A DNA stretch of 56,082 bases. Origin: Nocardia testacea NBRC 100365. Lineage in GTDB: Bacteria; Actinomycetota; Actinomycetes; Mycobacteriales; Mycobacteriaceae. The DNA lies in assembly GCF_000308775.1 (NCBI RefSeq), contig NZ_BAGJ01000265.1:1-56082 (forward strand), read 5' to 3'. The stretch's first letter is position 1, and the number at the start of each line of letters is the position of its first letter. Positions 36,274 to 45,134 of this stretch are shown here, piece by piece. The notes beneath the pieces were generated by a model. That model saw nothing but the letters and a program-made list of their open reading frames with translations, was not told where the DNA came from and searched no databases. The position numbers and the translations under genes were made by a program.

Positions 36274-37476
36274 CTAGTCGCGTCGGTCGCGCCGGGCGAT
36301 CAAGAATCTGCGCTCTGACTGGTTCGCGGTGATCTGGGCCGCAGCATCGAAGGCATGCTGTGCTTCCCGGCTTCGTCCGAGGCGGGCGAGGAGGTCGCCG
36401 CGGACCGCGTGGAACAGGTAGTAGTTTCCGAGATCCAAGTCATCCACCACACGAAGTGCCACTGCCGGACCCTGGATCTCGGCGAGTGCGACCGCGCGGT
36501 TGAGCGCCATCACCGGACCGTTGTCGAAGGGTAGGAGGCAGTCGTAGAGTGCCAGGATCTGAGTCCAGTCGGTGACGGGGTCGGTGTGCACGGCATTGAT
36601 CGCGGCCAGGATCTGATATCGGCCCGGCTGATTGCGGCGCAGGCAGGCGCGGACGATTGCTCGGCCTTCCAGAACCAGGTCGGCGTTCCAGCGTGAGCGA
36701 TCCTGGTCGGCCAGTCGAACCAGATCGCCGTCCGGGCCGGTGCGGGCGGCTCGGCGGGCCTCGATCAACAGCATCAGCGCAAGAAGACCGGATGCCTCCG
36801 GCTCGTCGGGCATAAGCTCCGCCAACAACCGGGCCAGCCGGATCGCCTCGGCACACAGATCGGCGCGGGCCAGTTCAGCGCCGGAGGTCGCGGTGTATCC
36901 CTCGTTGAAGATCAGGTAGAGCACCGCGAGCACCGCACCGAGGCGATCAGGCAGATCAGCGTCGCGGGGCACCTTGTAAGGGACCTTGGCATCGCGTATC
37001 TTCGCCTTGGCCCGGACGAGGCGCTGTGCCATCGTCGGTTCGGGCACCAGGAAGGCGTGGGCGATCTCGGAGGTGGTCAGCCCACCGAGCAGCCGCAGCG
37101 TAAGCGCTACCTGTGCGGGCATGGCCAGAGCCGGGTGGCAGCAGGTGAAGACCAGCCGGAGGCGATCGTCGCGCACGGGTCCCTCCTCTTCGGGCTCGTC
37201 TGGGCAGTACGTGCACTGCGCCTCGGCGTGCTTGTGCGCGCGGAGCGATTCGCGGCGTAATTCGTCGATGGCCCGATTACGGGCGGTGGTGATGATCCAG
37301 CCGGCAGGGCTGGGTGGCATGCCGTCGACCGGCCAGCGTCGCAGGGCGGTGGTGAACGCTTCGGCGACAGCGTCCTCGGCTGTGCCGATATCCCCGAGCC
37401 CGCGCACGAGTACGGCAACTGCTCTGCCGTACTCTGCGCGGAAGACGTCCGCAATCTCCTGCTGTGTCGGACTCAA
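36274..37476 (-). CDS. ECF sigma factor with SnoaL/TPR-like C-terminal extension (ECF42 type)
   Basis: A 400-aa sigma-70-family protein. Region 2 is at residues 5-75 (EIADVFRAEYGRAVAVLVRG, TALRRWPVDGMPPSPAGWI, NRAIDELRRES), region 4 at about 120-170 (ALTLRLLGGLTTSEIAHAFL, then EPTMAQRLVRAKAKIRDAKV). The long helical extension (DUF6596/TPR-like: VLAVLYLIFNEGYTATSG, AEAIRLARLLAELMPDEPE) is typical of ECF42, whose genes sit next to DGPF/YCII genes instead of an anti-sigma gene. The TTG start at 37476 overlaps the stop of the DGPF gene as TTGA, so translation is coupled. Regulation probably works through the extension or the DGPF protein. Confidence 0.88.
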   Translation of the reverse strand: MSPTQQEIADVFRAEYGRAVAVLVRGLGDIGTAEDAVAEAFTTALRRWPVDGMPPSPAGWIITTARNRAIDELRRESLRAHKHAEAQCTYCPDEPEEEGPVRDDRLRLVFTCCHPALAMPAQVALTLRLLGGLTTSEIAHAFLVPEPTMAQRLVRAKAKIRDAKVPYKVPRDADLPDRLGAVLAVLYLIFNEGYTATSGAELARADLCAEAIRLARLLAELMPDEPEASGLLALMLLIEARRAARTGPDGDLVRLADQDRSRWNADLVLEGRAIVRACLRRNQPGRYQILAAINAVHTDPVTDWTQILALYDCLLPFDNGPVMALNRAVALAEIQGPAVALRVVDDLDLGNYYLFHAVRGDLLARLGRSREAQHAFDAAAQITANQSERRFLIARRDRRD

Positions 37477-37814
37477 TACGGCTCCACGTCCTGAAACGGG
37501 CGGACCTCGATCGGCAGTGTCGTCGCGGCAGCCGCCTTGCGCCCCCACGCCAAGGCGACGTCCAGGTCGGGCGCGGTGATCACCCAGAAACCGCCGACGT
37601 GCTCCTTGCCTTCGACGTAGGGGCCATCGGTGATCATCCCATCTGCGCGCACGACAGTGGCGGTGCCGGGCGCGTGCAGGGCACCGGTGAACACCCACGA
37701 GCCGCTCTCGCGCAGTTCCTCGTTGAACTGGTGCACATCGGCCACGACCCGGGCCATCGCCACGGGGTCCGGCTCGCCTTCGGGCTGGTAGATCGAGAGC
37801 AGGTATTCAGGCAT
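37473..37814 (-). CDS. DGPF/YCII-domain protein, partner of the ECF sigma factor
   Basis: A 113-aa ferredoxin-like-fold protein. It has the YCII-like opening MPEYLLSIYQPEG, a long helix (MARVVADVHQFNEELRESG), and the diagnostic DGPYVEGKEHVGGFWVI (the DGPF motif) followed by the DLDVALAWGRKAAAATTLPI helix. Such proteins are encoded beside ECF42 sigma genes; their biochemical role is unknown, possibly sensing or signalling. The gene starts five bases downstream of the reductase stop and shares its stop region with the sigma factor, making a three-gene unit. Confidence 0.88.
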   Translation of the reverse strand: MPEYLLSIYQPEGEPDPVAMARVVADVHQFNEELRESGSWVFTGALHAPGTATVVRADGMITDGPYVEGKEHVGGFWVITAPDLDVALAWGRKAAAATTLPIEVRPFQDVEPY

Positions 37815-37819
37815 GGTTC

Positions 37820-38404
37820 CTACTTGCGGGTGTAATGGGCGATTATCACGCCCGTGGTGGTGGTGACGCTACTGGTCAGGTCGAACTCGGTCAGTGGGGC
37901 GGGGCCCTCGAACAGCCGCGTGCCGGAGCCCAGGGTCAGCGGGTGGATCAGCAGCGTGTAGTGGTCGACGAGGCCCGCGACGTGCAGGTCTCGGACCAGT
38001 GAGGCGCTGCCGATGATCGTCAGGTCCTTACCCGGCGCGGCCTTGAGTTTCGCTACCGTCTCGACGGCGTCGCCCGAAAGCAGGATCGAGTTCTGCCAAG
38101 CATCGGCGCTTTTCAAGGTTCTGGAGGCGACGTACTTGGTGGCCGCATTCATGTGCGAGGTGAACGGATTGTCGTCAGTGCGAGTACCCCAGGCGGTGAT
38201 GAAGTCGTTCCAGGTCCGGTGTCCGAACAGCATGTCAGTGGGTCTGGCCATGCTCTTACCCATCTCATGGCCCATGACCTGATCGTTGTACTTGCCGCCC
38301 CAACCCCCGTGGGTGAAGCCACCGCGGGTGTCCTCGTCGGGGCGGCCAAGGCCCTGAACGACTCCGTCGAGGGTGATGGACAACGTGGCGTTGACCATGC
38401 GCAT
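37820..38404 (-). CDS. Dihydrofolate reductase-family protein (RibD C-terminal fold)
   Basis: A 194-aa NADPH-dependent reductase-fold protein. MRMVNATLSITLDGVVQG is the first strand with the SxDG motif, PTDMLFGHRTWNDFITAWG the cofactor-site helix, LLSGDAVETVAKLKAAPGKD and LTIIGSASLVRDLHVAGLVD the NADPH strand and following helix, ending LGSGTRLFEG. ATG 38404 was chosen because AAGGAGC lies eight to ten bases upstream and it matches the family start. It is the first gene of the minus-strand unit with the DGPF protein and ECF sigma factor. These stand-alone members are not dihydrofolate reductases in the strict sense; substrate unknown. Confidence 0.85.
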   Translation of the reverse strand: MRMVNATLSITLDGVVQGLGRPDEDTRGGFTHGGWGGKYNDQVMGHEMGKSMARPTDMLFGHRTWNDFITAWGTRTDDNPFTSHMNAATKYVASRTLKSADAWQNSILLSGDAVETVAKLKAAPGKDLTIIGSASLVRDLHVAGLVDHYTLLIHPLTLGSGTRLFEGPAPLTEFDLTSSVTTTTGVIIAHYTRK

Positions 38405-38906
38405 GATCACGCTCCTTGCTCCTGCGGACCGCCCTTCCGCGGCCCGTTCACCCCCTATACGAAGAGCCATCGGCGAAATCGACACACGCCGAGATTTTTT
38501 CCGAGCCGAGTCACCGTGCCAATTCCTGTGCCGAATCTACTCAGCATCGGCCTCGTCGGGAACGTCCGGTCGGGTGCAAGGACGGTCGGCATGAGCGGAG
38601 CTGTCGGCAGCCACGGAAGACCAGTGCCTCGTCAAGCAACGTTGGGTAAGTAATACGGGTGCCGGTTTGTGGAGTTGACGGCGAACTCTCGTACGGGTCG
38701 AAAGTGCTGGTTGCGCCAGCGAATGTAGGCACCGATCGCCGCGTCCTGCTCACTATGACTGCGGTGATCGGTGCCGTTCAACGCGAGGTAACGCAACCGG
38801 CGCCCTGGAACAAATGGCCCGACCGACCGACGCACACCTGCAACCAACCCGCTGAACACAGCCCCGATGCCGGTGCGGGAACCGCGTGCTGGTGCATGCT
38901 ATCGGG
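38405..38906. other. Intergenic stretch between divergent genes
   Basis: About 500 bases between the sigma-factor unit and the small dimeric-barrel gene. No frame with a motif. It presumably holds both promoters; no clear ECF-type -35/-10 pair could be read. Confidence 0.35.
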
Positions 38907-39212
38907 ATGGCGAATCAACCAACGACACTGTGCGTTCTGCTGTGGGCCCATCCCGGCCAGGAGTCCGCGCTCGTCCGGTACGAGGACCGGGTGCTGCAAC
39001 TGATCACCGACCACGGTGGGCAGGTTCTGCAACGCGGCACTGTGCAAGCGCCCGCCGACGAGGCGCCCACAGAAGTACAGTGGCTCATCTTTCCCGGCGA
39101 CGATGCGCTGGACGCCTACCTGAACGATCCACGACGCCAGGCGCTGATCGCCGAACGGGACGAGGCGATCGCAAGGACCGACGTCCTGCGCATCCAGCCC
39201 AGCCGGTGCTGA
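38907..39212 (+). CDS. Small dimeric alpha-beta-barrel protein (DUF1330/YCII-like)
   Basis: A 101-aa protein from ATG 38907 (MANQPTTLCVLLWAHPGQES). The helix ALVRYEDRVLQLITDHGGQV, then VQWLIFPGDDALDAYLNDP and RRQALIAERDEAIARTDVL follow the ferredoxin-like pattern of DUF1330 proteins, which form dimers binding small organic ligands. It is the single plus-strand gene opposite the sigma-factor operon. No catalytic motif is visible. Confidence 0.6.
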   Translation: MANQPTTLCVLLWAHPGQESALVRYEDRVLQLITDHGGQVLQRGTVQAPADEAPTEVQWLIFPGDDALDAYLNDPRRQALIAERDEAIARTDVLRIQPSRC

Positions 39213-39245
39213 GCATGCCGGTAGACCGCGCAACCGCACGGGACA

Positions 39246-39777
39246 TCAGGAATTCCTCATCCAGATCGTCGCTCTCGGCGCTCTGCGGTAGCCCGAACCC
39301 AACGCCTGCGACATCATTTCACCCGACGGCGCAAACACCCGCCACTCGCGGGAGCATATGCGGTTTCGGCGATCCGCAACGGGCCGAACACGATATCGAC
39401 GACGGTGTGGTGGTGCCGCACGCCACCACCACACCGAACACCCCGGGCTCGCCGCGCAGCCACGCGAGTCGGACACGCAGTACCCTCCCAGCGAGAGCAT
39501 CACCGCGAGATCCGTCATGATCTTCCCGGGATCGTGCCGGGCGCCGGGCTTGCGCGACAGTGACCGCTACGTCGACAAGCGCCTGGTCGAACCGGCATTC
39601 CCCGCGGTCCGTACAGCAACCCCGCCCCGGCGTGCGACCCGACCGGGCATTTTGTCGCCGGCCGAACGGAACTTCGCGGTCACCGCGTTGATCGAGCAGA
39701 TCACCGATACCGGCGCGGATCTGCTGATCCGCGCGAAACTCACCCGGCGTGTCCCGCCGTGTAGAAGCGGGTTTTTG
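39246..39777 (+). pseudogene. Probable IS4-type transposase remnant
   Basis: A frame from 39535 reads DRYVDKRLVEPAFPAVRTAT, then PGILSPAERNFAVTALIEQI and TDTGADLLIRAKLTRRVPPC. The order DxR-F...TGADLLxRxKxxxxLP is that of IS4-type DDE transposases around the second catalytic Asp (here AERNF, so the Asp is lost). Upstream sequence to 39246 is too eroded to follow. The assignment is tentative. Confidence 0.4.
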
Positions 39778-39799
39778 CCAGGTCAGGGCGCCGGGCGGC

Positions 39800-42427
39800 A
39801 TGACAGGCCCGGCTGTAACGCGTTATTCTTCTGTCGTGGAAGCACCTCCGCGGGACCCTGCCGGTGGCCTGCCCGCCCCCGATCTCACCTTTGTGGGTCG
39901 GGAACAAGAGTTGCAGCAGATCAGGACGCTCCTGGGTACGGTCCGGTTGACAACCCTGATCGGTCCGGGCGGAATCGGAAAGACCCGCCTGGCCGCTGAA
40001 GTGATCCGCGAGTACCGTCATGCGCACTCCGGGCGTTCCGCCGTGTTCTGGGTGCGGTTGGCGCGTTTACCCAAGGGAAGCGGAAGCGCTGCGGTAGAAG
40101 AGGAAATTGCTCATGCGGTGATCGACGGCGATTTCTCCGGGCGGTCGACCTGGGACGCCCTCGTCGACACCTTCACCCGCACCGGGCCGACCGGGCGTGT
40201 CCCGCCCACCGTATTGGTACTCGACAACTGCGAACATGTGCTCCCCGACGTTGCCGAGGTGATAGCCGATCTGCTCGAGGTGATCCCCGAGTTGACCGTG
40301 TTGGCCACCAGCCGCCAGCCGGTCGGCTGGGTCGACGAGTACCTGGTCCCGGTCCCGCCGCTGACCGACCAGCAGGCGGCGCTGCTGTTTCGCCGGCGCG
40401 CCGAACTCACCGGCCACCCGCTGGCGGGCAATGATCAGATGAATACCGCCGCCAAGATCTGCCATCGGCTGCACAATCACCCCCTATACATTCAGTTGGC
40501 GGCCGCCCGGCTACGTCATCAACCGCCGGCGCTGGTGCTGAGTGGGCTCACCGGACGCGCCGACGACGCCCGGCTGCGCTGGAAGCGCAGTCTCCGCGTG
40601 GGAGCCGAGCCCCGCCATTACGGGGTAGGCGACGCCATCACCTGGTCGTATGAGTTGTGCACGAACAAAGAACGTTTGCTGTTCGACCGCCTGTCGATCT
40701 TCGCCGCCGGTTACGCCACCGGCCCCGGTACCGCCGATCCGGATGTCGGTGCCGATCTGGAGGCCATCCGGACCATCTGCAGCGACGAAACCGACTCGCT
40801 CGAGGACACTGACGGCAGCCGCGTGATCCTGGCCCCGGAAGAGATCGAGGACCTGCTGGAACGGCTCGTCGATCACGCGCTGGTGTCGGTGCACCGGACA
40901 CCGACCACGGTGCGGTACAGCTTGCTGGAAAGCCTCCGGGTCTATGCCCAGGACCAGTTGCGGCAACGCAGCCGTCCCACTGGGGACGAGCCCGCCGTGC
41001 TGGCCGACCGGCACCTGCGGTACTACCGGGACCGAATCCGTTACGCTGCCACCCAGTGGCCGCGCTCCGAGCGGCAGCATCTCATGGCTTGGGTTCGAAC
41101 AACCTGGGCCAATACTGTGATCGCCCTCGAGACCAGCCTCACAACGCCCGCTCAGGCCGCTCTCGGCCTGCAAATCTGCGTCGATCTCTACGCTATGCAA
41201 AATTTTGTCAACGGGTCGGTGCGAGAAATGCGTGGCTGGACCGAACGATGCCTCAACGCCACTCGGGCACAGGACAGTCGGCTCACCGGCCTCCAGATCG
41301 CAGGTATGGCCACTATCTCGGGGCTGGCCCTGCACCAGGGCAGAGTGGAGGAGACCGAACAGATACTGGAGGCCTGCGTCACCGCCTGCATCGATGATCC
41401 GGACGCCAGGGCTAACTGGCGGAGTACCACCGGGACGGATATCGGCCTAGCCCCTGCCGTCGAACACGCATGGGGATACGAGCTGCTGTTCGTCCGCGGC
41501 GATATCGGTGCCATCGATGTGTTCGTGCGCGCCCGAGACAAATACCTCGAGCAGCGCGATTATGGTTCGGCGGCCGTGAGCGAACTGCATGCCAACCTCG
41601 CCGCGGGCGTGCTGGGAACCGCCGATCAATCCTTGGAATTGACCCAGCGTTACTACGACCACGTCAACTTTCCCGCAACATCACAGGAGAGGTCATGGGC
41701 CGAGCTCGCCTGGGCGGTTGCTCTGACCCGGTACGGTGAGCCTTGCAAAGCATTAGAGCTCGGGCGGTCCTCGCTAGCCTATCAGCTCGCTGTCGGTGAC
41801 TGGGTGGTCGGAATGTGGGCCGTGCAGATCCGCATCTGGACGCTGGCGCGTCTGATCACCGACCTACTCACCACCGGAAACCCCGACCACACCGAGTCGA
41901 CGACTCTGGCCATCGAGATCGCCCACCTCGCGGGAGGTATGGCGACCATGGCCGACAGGTTCGGCATCGTCATCGATGCGATAGGGCCCTTGACCGAGAA
42001 GTCCGAAGAGGCCATTGCGATTGCCCATCGGATACTGGGCCCCAGTACGTTCGCTGCGGCAGAAGCACGCGGCAGGCGCCTGCGCCCCGAATACAACGAG
42101 ACCCAGCGGCTGGCCCTGGGCACGCTCACCATCGAGACCTCGACCGCCGATCACCCCACCGAGCACCAGCACGTTTCCCACTGGCACGAATTGACCCGAG
42201 CCGAACGCGAGGTCGCCGTCCTGGCCACTGCAGGCTGGACCAATCCCGCCATCGCCGCCCACCGAGGGAAATCCACCAGGACCATCGACGCGCAGATCAC
42301 CGCCATCCTGCGCAAATTGAAGGTCAGGTCCCGCGAGGACATCATCGACCACATCCCTCGGGACATCATCGACGAAGTCCGCGCCGAAGCCACGCGAAAG
42401 CCTGACCGAAGAATCCGAGAAACCTAG
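39800..42427 (+). CDS. STAND ATPase-LuxR-type transcriptional regulator
   Basis: A protein of about 875 residues (ATG 39800; GTG 39836 also possible). The N-terminal NTPase has Walker A GPGGIGKTRL (residues about 55-64) and Walker B VLVLDNCEHV (about 138-147), then LTVLATSRQPVGW and RLHNHPLYIQLAAARLRHQP, typical of AfsR/MalT-like STAND regulators. The middle is a long helical repeat region. Residues about 795-860 form the LuxR HTH: WHELTRAEREVAVLATAGWT, PAIAAHRGKSTRTIDAQITA, ILRKLKVRSRED. It probably oligomerises on ATP and an unknown inducer to activate transcription. No obvious target operon adjoins; the flanks are remnants of a transposase and an aldehyde dehydrogenase. Confidence 0.88.
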   Translation: MTGPAVTRYSSVVEAPPRDPAGGLPAPDLTFVGREQELQQIRTLLGTVRLTTLIGPGGIGKTRLAAEVIREYRHAHSGRSAVFWVRLARLPKGSGSAAVEEEIAHAVIDGDFSGRSTWDALVDTFTRTGPTGRVPPTVLVLDNCEHVLPDVAEVIADLLEVIPELTVLATSRQPVGWVDEYLVPVPPLTDQQAALLFRRRAELTGHPLAGNDQMNTAAKICHRLHNHPLYIQLAAARLRHQPPALVLSGLTGRADDARLRWKRSLRVGAEPRHYGVGDAITWSYELCTNKERLLFDRLSIFAAGYATGPGTADPDVGADLEAIRTICSDETDSLEDTDGSRVILAPEEIEDLLERLVDHALVSVHRTPTTVRYSLLESLRVYAQDQLRQRSRPTGDEPAVLADRHLRYYRDRIRYAATQWPRSERQHLMAWVRTTWANTVIALETSLTTPAQAALGLQICVDLYAMQNFVNGSVREMRGWTERCLNATRAQDSRLTGLQIAGMATISGLALHQGRVEETEQILEACVTACIDDPDARANWRSTTGTDIGLAPAVEHAWGYELLFVRGDIGAIDVFVRARDKYLEQRDYGSAAVSELHANLAAGVLGTADQSLELTQRYYDHVNFPATSQERSWAELAWAVALTRYGEPCKALELGRSSLAYQLAVGDWVVGMWAVQIRIWTLARLITDLLTTGNPDHTESTTLAIEIAHLAGGMATMADRFGIVIDAIGPLTEKSEEAIAIAHRILGPSTFAAAEARGRRLRPEYNETQRLALGTLTIETSTADHPTEHQHVSHWHELTRAEREVAVLATAGWTNPAIAAHRGKSTRTIDAQITAILRKLKVRSREDIIDHIPRDIIDEVRAEATRKPDRRIRET

Positions 42428-42439
42428 AGGGCGCGCAGA

Positions 42440-42613
42440 TTGGGTGTTGATACGCGCCCGTACGGTCGCCGACCGGCTGGAATCCGGCAGGGTGTGGATC
42501 AACGACCGGCACCGCCTCCCGAGCTGATGCCCTACGTCGGGTACAAGCAGAGCGGCTTCGGACGCGAGCTCGGGCCGGACGCGCTCGACGCGTGCACCCA
42601 CCAGAAGAATTGA
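42440..42613 (+). pseudogene. Aldehyde dehydrogenase C-terminal remnant
   Basis: ARTVADRLESGRVWINDRH, then after a one-base frame change ELMPYVGYKQSGFGRELGPD and ALDACTHQKN-stop. This is the last ~55 residues of an ALDH (GxVWxND...P.GG.KxSGxGRE). It is separate from the complete dehydrogenase at 26166. Confidence 0.75.
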
Positions 42614-42665
42614 CGGTATCGGTTGTCACGTCCCGGCTGCTACTGGAACCCCGGAAACCCGCCTC

Positions 42666-42693
42666 TTGACTTTAATACGTTCGTACGTATTCT
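42666..42693 (+). promoter_or_regulatory. Promoter with embedded palindrome for the haloalkane dehalogenase operon
   Basis: TTGACT (42666-42671) and TATTCT (42688-42693) are 16 bases apart, a good sigma-70-like pair. The spacer and -10 contain the inverted repeat AATACGT-TCGT-ACGTATT (42674-42691). Transcription would start at or next to ATG 42700, making a leaderless mRNA. The palindrome is the natural operator for the TetR regulator encoded second in the operon. Confidence 0.7.
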
Positions 42694-42699
42694 AGGGCT

Positions 42700-43587
42700 A
42701 TGACACCTGCACCTATGGACACTCTCCTCCCGCGCATCGATGTGCTGGGCGAACAAATGGCCTATCGTTCAGCCGGCGACCCGGATGCACCCATCACCCT
42801 CTTCCTGCACGGAAACCCGACTTCGTCGTACATTTGGCGCGACATCCTTCCCCTCGTCGCTCCCGTAGCGCGGGCTATCGCGCCGGACCTGATCGGATTC
42901 GGACAGTCGGGCAAGCCAGCACTCGATTACAGCTTCATCCAGCACGCTGCATACCTCGACGCGTTCATCGACGAGCTCGGTATCGAGTCCGCCTATCTGG
43001 TGGCCCAGGACTGGGGCACTGCCCTCGCTTTCCACCTCGCGGCCAGGCGTCCCGACTTCGTCCGCGGCCTCGTGTTCATGGAATTCATCCGGCCGATGCC
43101 CTCTTGGTCGGATTTCCACCAGAGCGATCAGGCCCGCGAACTTTTCCAGTCGCTCCGATCACCCGCCGGAGAGCGGCTGATCCTGGAGCAGAACATCTTC
43201 GTCGAACGCGTGCTGCCCGGATCGATCGAACGGCCACTCCTGGCCGAGGAGCTCGACACCTATCGCACACCGTTCGTGACCTCGGACTCCCGGCGACCGA
43301 CGCTCGCCTTTCCCCGACAGCTGCCAATCGGCGGCGAGCCTGCCGACGTCACAGCGATGCTGAGCATCGCGCACGACGCGCTGCGCGCCTCGGTCTATCC
43401 GAAGCTCGTATTCGCGGGCGACCCCGGCGCTCTCCTCAGCCCCCAGCAGGCTCGCGAGTTCGTCGCGACTCTGACGAACGTCGAATTGGTGCAGCTGCCA
43501 GGCGGCCGGCATTACCTCCAAGAGGACTTCCCGCAGTTGATCGGCAACGAGGTCGCCCGTTGGATTCGCGAGAACGAAGCACCCTGA
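42700..43587 (+). CDS. Haloalkane dehalogenase (HLD-II, DhaA/LinB type)
   Basis: A 295-aa alpha/beta hydrolase that replaces halogen on alkanes by hydroxyl, releasing halide. All catalytic parts are visible: halide-stabilising N39 in LFLHGNPTSSYIWRD, nucleophile D104 and W105 in VAQDWGTALAF, acid E128 in LVFMEFIRPMPSW, and base H271 in LPGGRHYLQEDFPQ. The N/W/D/E/H pattern and EFIRPMP/PRQLPIGGEP segments place it in subfamily II. It is first in an operon with a TetR gene (TGATG overlap) and a SelW-like gene, behind a leaderless promoter with a palindrome. Confidence 0.93.
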   Translation: MTPAPMDTLLPRIDVLGEQMAYRSAGDPDAPITLFLHGNPTSSYIWRDILPLVAPVARAIAPDLIGFGQSGKPALDYSFIQHAAYLDAFIDELGIESAYLVAQDWGTALAFHLAARRPDFVRGLVFMEFIRPMPSWSDFHQSDQARELFQSLRSPAGERLILEQNIFVERVLPGSIERPLLAEELDTYRTPFVTSDSRRPTLAFPRQLPIGGEPADVTAMLSIAHDALRASVYPKLVFAGDPGALLSPQQAREFVATLTNVELVQLPGGRHYLQEDFPQLIGNEVARWIRENEAP

Positions 43588-44183
43588 TGCCCAAGCCCAG
43601 CCACCGCGACGCTCTGGTCGAAGCGGGACTTCGGACCATGTTCCGCAAGGGGTACGTGGGCGCCGGCGTGCGTGAGATCGCCGATGCGGCAGGAGCTCCC
43701 CACGGTTCGTTCACCAATCATTTCCGCTCCAAGGAACAGTTCGCCCTTGAAGTTCTCGACACCTACTTCGAGCACGTCAGGTCACTGATGGCCGTGGCCG
43801 ACGAGACACCCTCACCGCGCGACAAGATCGAGCGCTACCTCGACCTCGTCACCGACCGGCTGATAAGCGACGACTTCGCTCGGGGATGTCTCATCGGCGA
43901 CCTCAGCATCGAGGCACCTGGCCACAGCGAGCCGATCCGTGCCCGGCTGAGCGATATCTACCAGGAATGGATCGGGAGGTTCACCGAGTGGATCGCAGAG
44001 GCTCAACGCGTCGGCGAGGTCACCGACGCGTTCGACGCCCACGATCTCGCCGACCTGCTCATCACCGGCTGGGAGGGCGCGATCCTCCGCACGAAGGTCG
44101 AGCGCAGCAGGGCCCCGCTCGACCGGTTCCGGGCGATCGCCCTGCCTGCCATGCTCGCAGCCGACGCTCATCAGACCAGGTAG
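43587..44183 (+). CDS. TetR-family regulator of the dehalogenase operon
   Basis: A 198-aa regulator. HTH: HRDALVEAGLRTMFRKGYVG, then VREIADAAGAPHGSFTNHFR, SKEQFALEVLDTYF. The C-terminal domain (FARGCLIGDLSIEAPGHSEP, then ADLLITGWEGAILRTKVERS) is of the TetR_C type found in AcuR-like regulators, with a conserved GC-x-x-G-x-L segment. Its ATG overlaps the dehalogenase stop, so the repressor and enzyme are made together. In Rhodococcus a TetR-type DhaR controls dhaA, a functional parallel. The candidate operator is the palindrome at 42674-42691. Confidence 0.88.
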   Translation: MPKPSHRDALVEAGLRTMFRKGYVGAGVREIADAAGAPHGSFTNHFRSKEQFALEVLDTYFEHVRSLMAVADETPSPRDKIERYLDLVTDRLISDDFARGCLIGDLSIEAPGHSEPIRARLSDIYQEWIGRFTEWIAEAQRVGEVTDAFDAHDLADLLITGWEGAILRTKVERSRAPLDRFRAIALPAMLAADAHQTR

Positions 44184-44231
44184 CCGACCGACCGTCGGCC
44201 CCGCGAACCGCAACGAACAGAAGAGGAGACC

Positions 44232-44462
44232 ATGACCATCACCATCACGTACTGCGTTCCGTGCAAGTACGACAAGCGCGCCCAGAACGCAGCCGATGCG
44301 ATCGCACGTGATCTAGGGCTTACCGTCGACCTGATCCCTGGCCGAGGCGGCGTTTTCGACGTTGCAGTGGACGGCGTCTCGGTGGCGAAACGAACGCGTG
44401 AGCACTTCCCCACCACCGACGAGATCGTCACCGCGGTCCGAGGGCAGTCGATGCATTCGTGA
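44232..44462 (+). CDS. Rdx-family (selenoprotein W-like) thioredoxin-fold protein
   Basis: A 76-aa protein with the redox motif near its N-terminus (ITYCVPCKYDKRA, CxxC at residues 8-11), followed by the LTVDLIPGRGGVFDVAVDG strand-turn-strand and a FPTTDEIVTAVR helix, the SelW/Rdx fold. The selenocysteine position is Cys. AGAGGAG lies just upstream of ATG 44232. It is the third gene of the dehalogenase operon; a redox task is likely but its link to dehalogenation is unknown. Confidence 0.85.
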   Translation: MTITITYCVPCKYDKRAQNAADAIARDLGLTVDLIPGRGGVFDVAVDGVSVAKRTREHFPTTDEIVTAVRGQSMHS

Positions 44463-44479
44463 GCCGCCGACACACCGAG

Positions 44480-45110
44480 TCATAGCCAAGTACTGGATGG
44501 CCGCCTGGATCGAGAACTCGCAGCGTTCGTCTGGACCAAGACGTCCGAAGAGATCCTCGAAAGACTCGCCTCATATTCGCGAGGACGTCCCGGCGGCGTC
44601 CTCTGCGCCATCGCTTGGGCTGGGTAAGCGATCTCGCCCGATATCGGTCGACCGTCCAGCAGCGGCGCGACGAAGTCCGCCACTAGGCGCGACGAAGTCC
44701 GCCACTATATGCCGATGGCGCGGTGGGGCCTCCACCTCTCGGCGCAATCGCTCGAAGCCGCGACCGGCGGCTCCCGCGGTGAGTACCCGACTGCCAGATC
44801 AGGGTCTTCCTCGCGTAGGCCTCCCAGTACAGTCATGCTCTGGTCGCTCGGGAGTTGCATATGCCGGAATCGTGGACCGGCGACCGCGGCCGTTGCCGGG
44901 CAACCGGAATTCCCAACGAGGTCCGCAACCAAGCCGCGACTGGTGATGGCCATGCTGGAACGCGCTCTGGCCGCGAAGACATCGCGTCGCTGGTTCACCG
45001 CTGATGAAGCCCAAGCACCTCGTTCTCCTGCTCGAGTAGCCGGTTGCGGCGATGCAGTTCCCGTCACTGTTCGGAGGGGCCGGGCTCCTCAGTTCGCGTG
45101 CACTGCTCGA
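44480..45110 (-). pseudogene. Eroded transposase sequence (IS3-like and unclassified)
   Basis: The minus strand carries scraps in changing frames: LLEQENEVL near 45030, a usual end of IS3 OrfA, then SRGLVADLVGNSG-like text. Downstream is FERLRREVEAPPRHRHIVAD, then FVAPLLDGRPISGE. The last part (44650-44760) is closely similar, in inverted orientation, to 47225-47320. No continuous gene remains. Confidence 0.35.
44664..44707. repeat. 22-bp perfect tandem duplication
   Basis: The unit beginning GGCGCGACGAAGTCCG and ending CCACTA occupies 44664-44685 and again 44686-44707 with no mismatch. The related inverted copy near 47280 has the unit only once, so the duplication arose here. Confidence 0.9.
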
Positions 45111-45134
45111 GCATCCGCTCGGCATACTTCGCGT

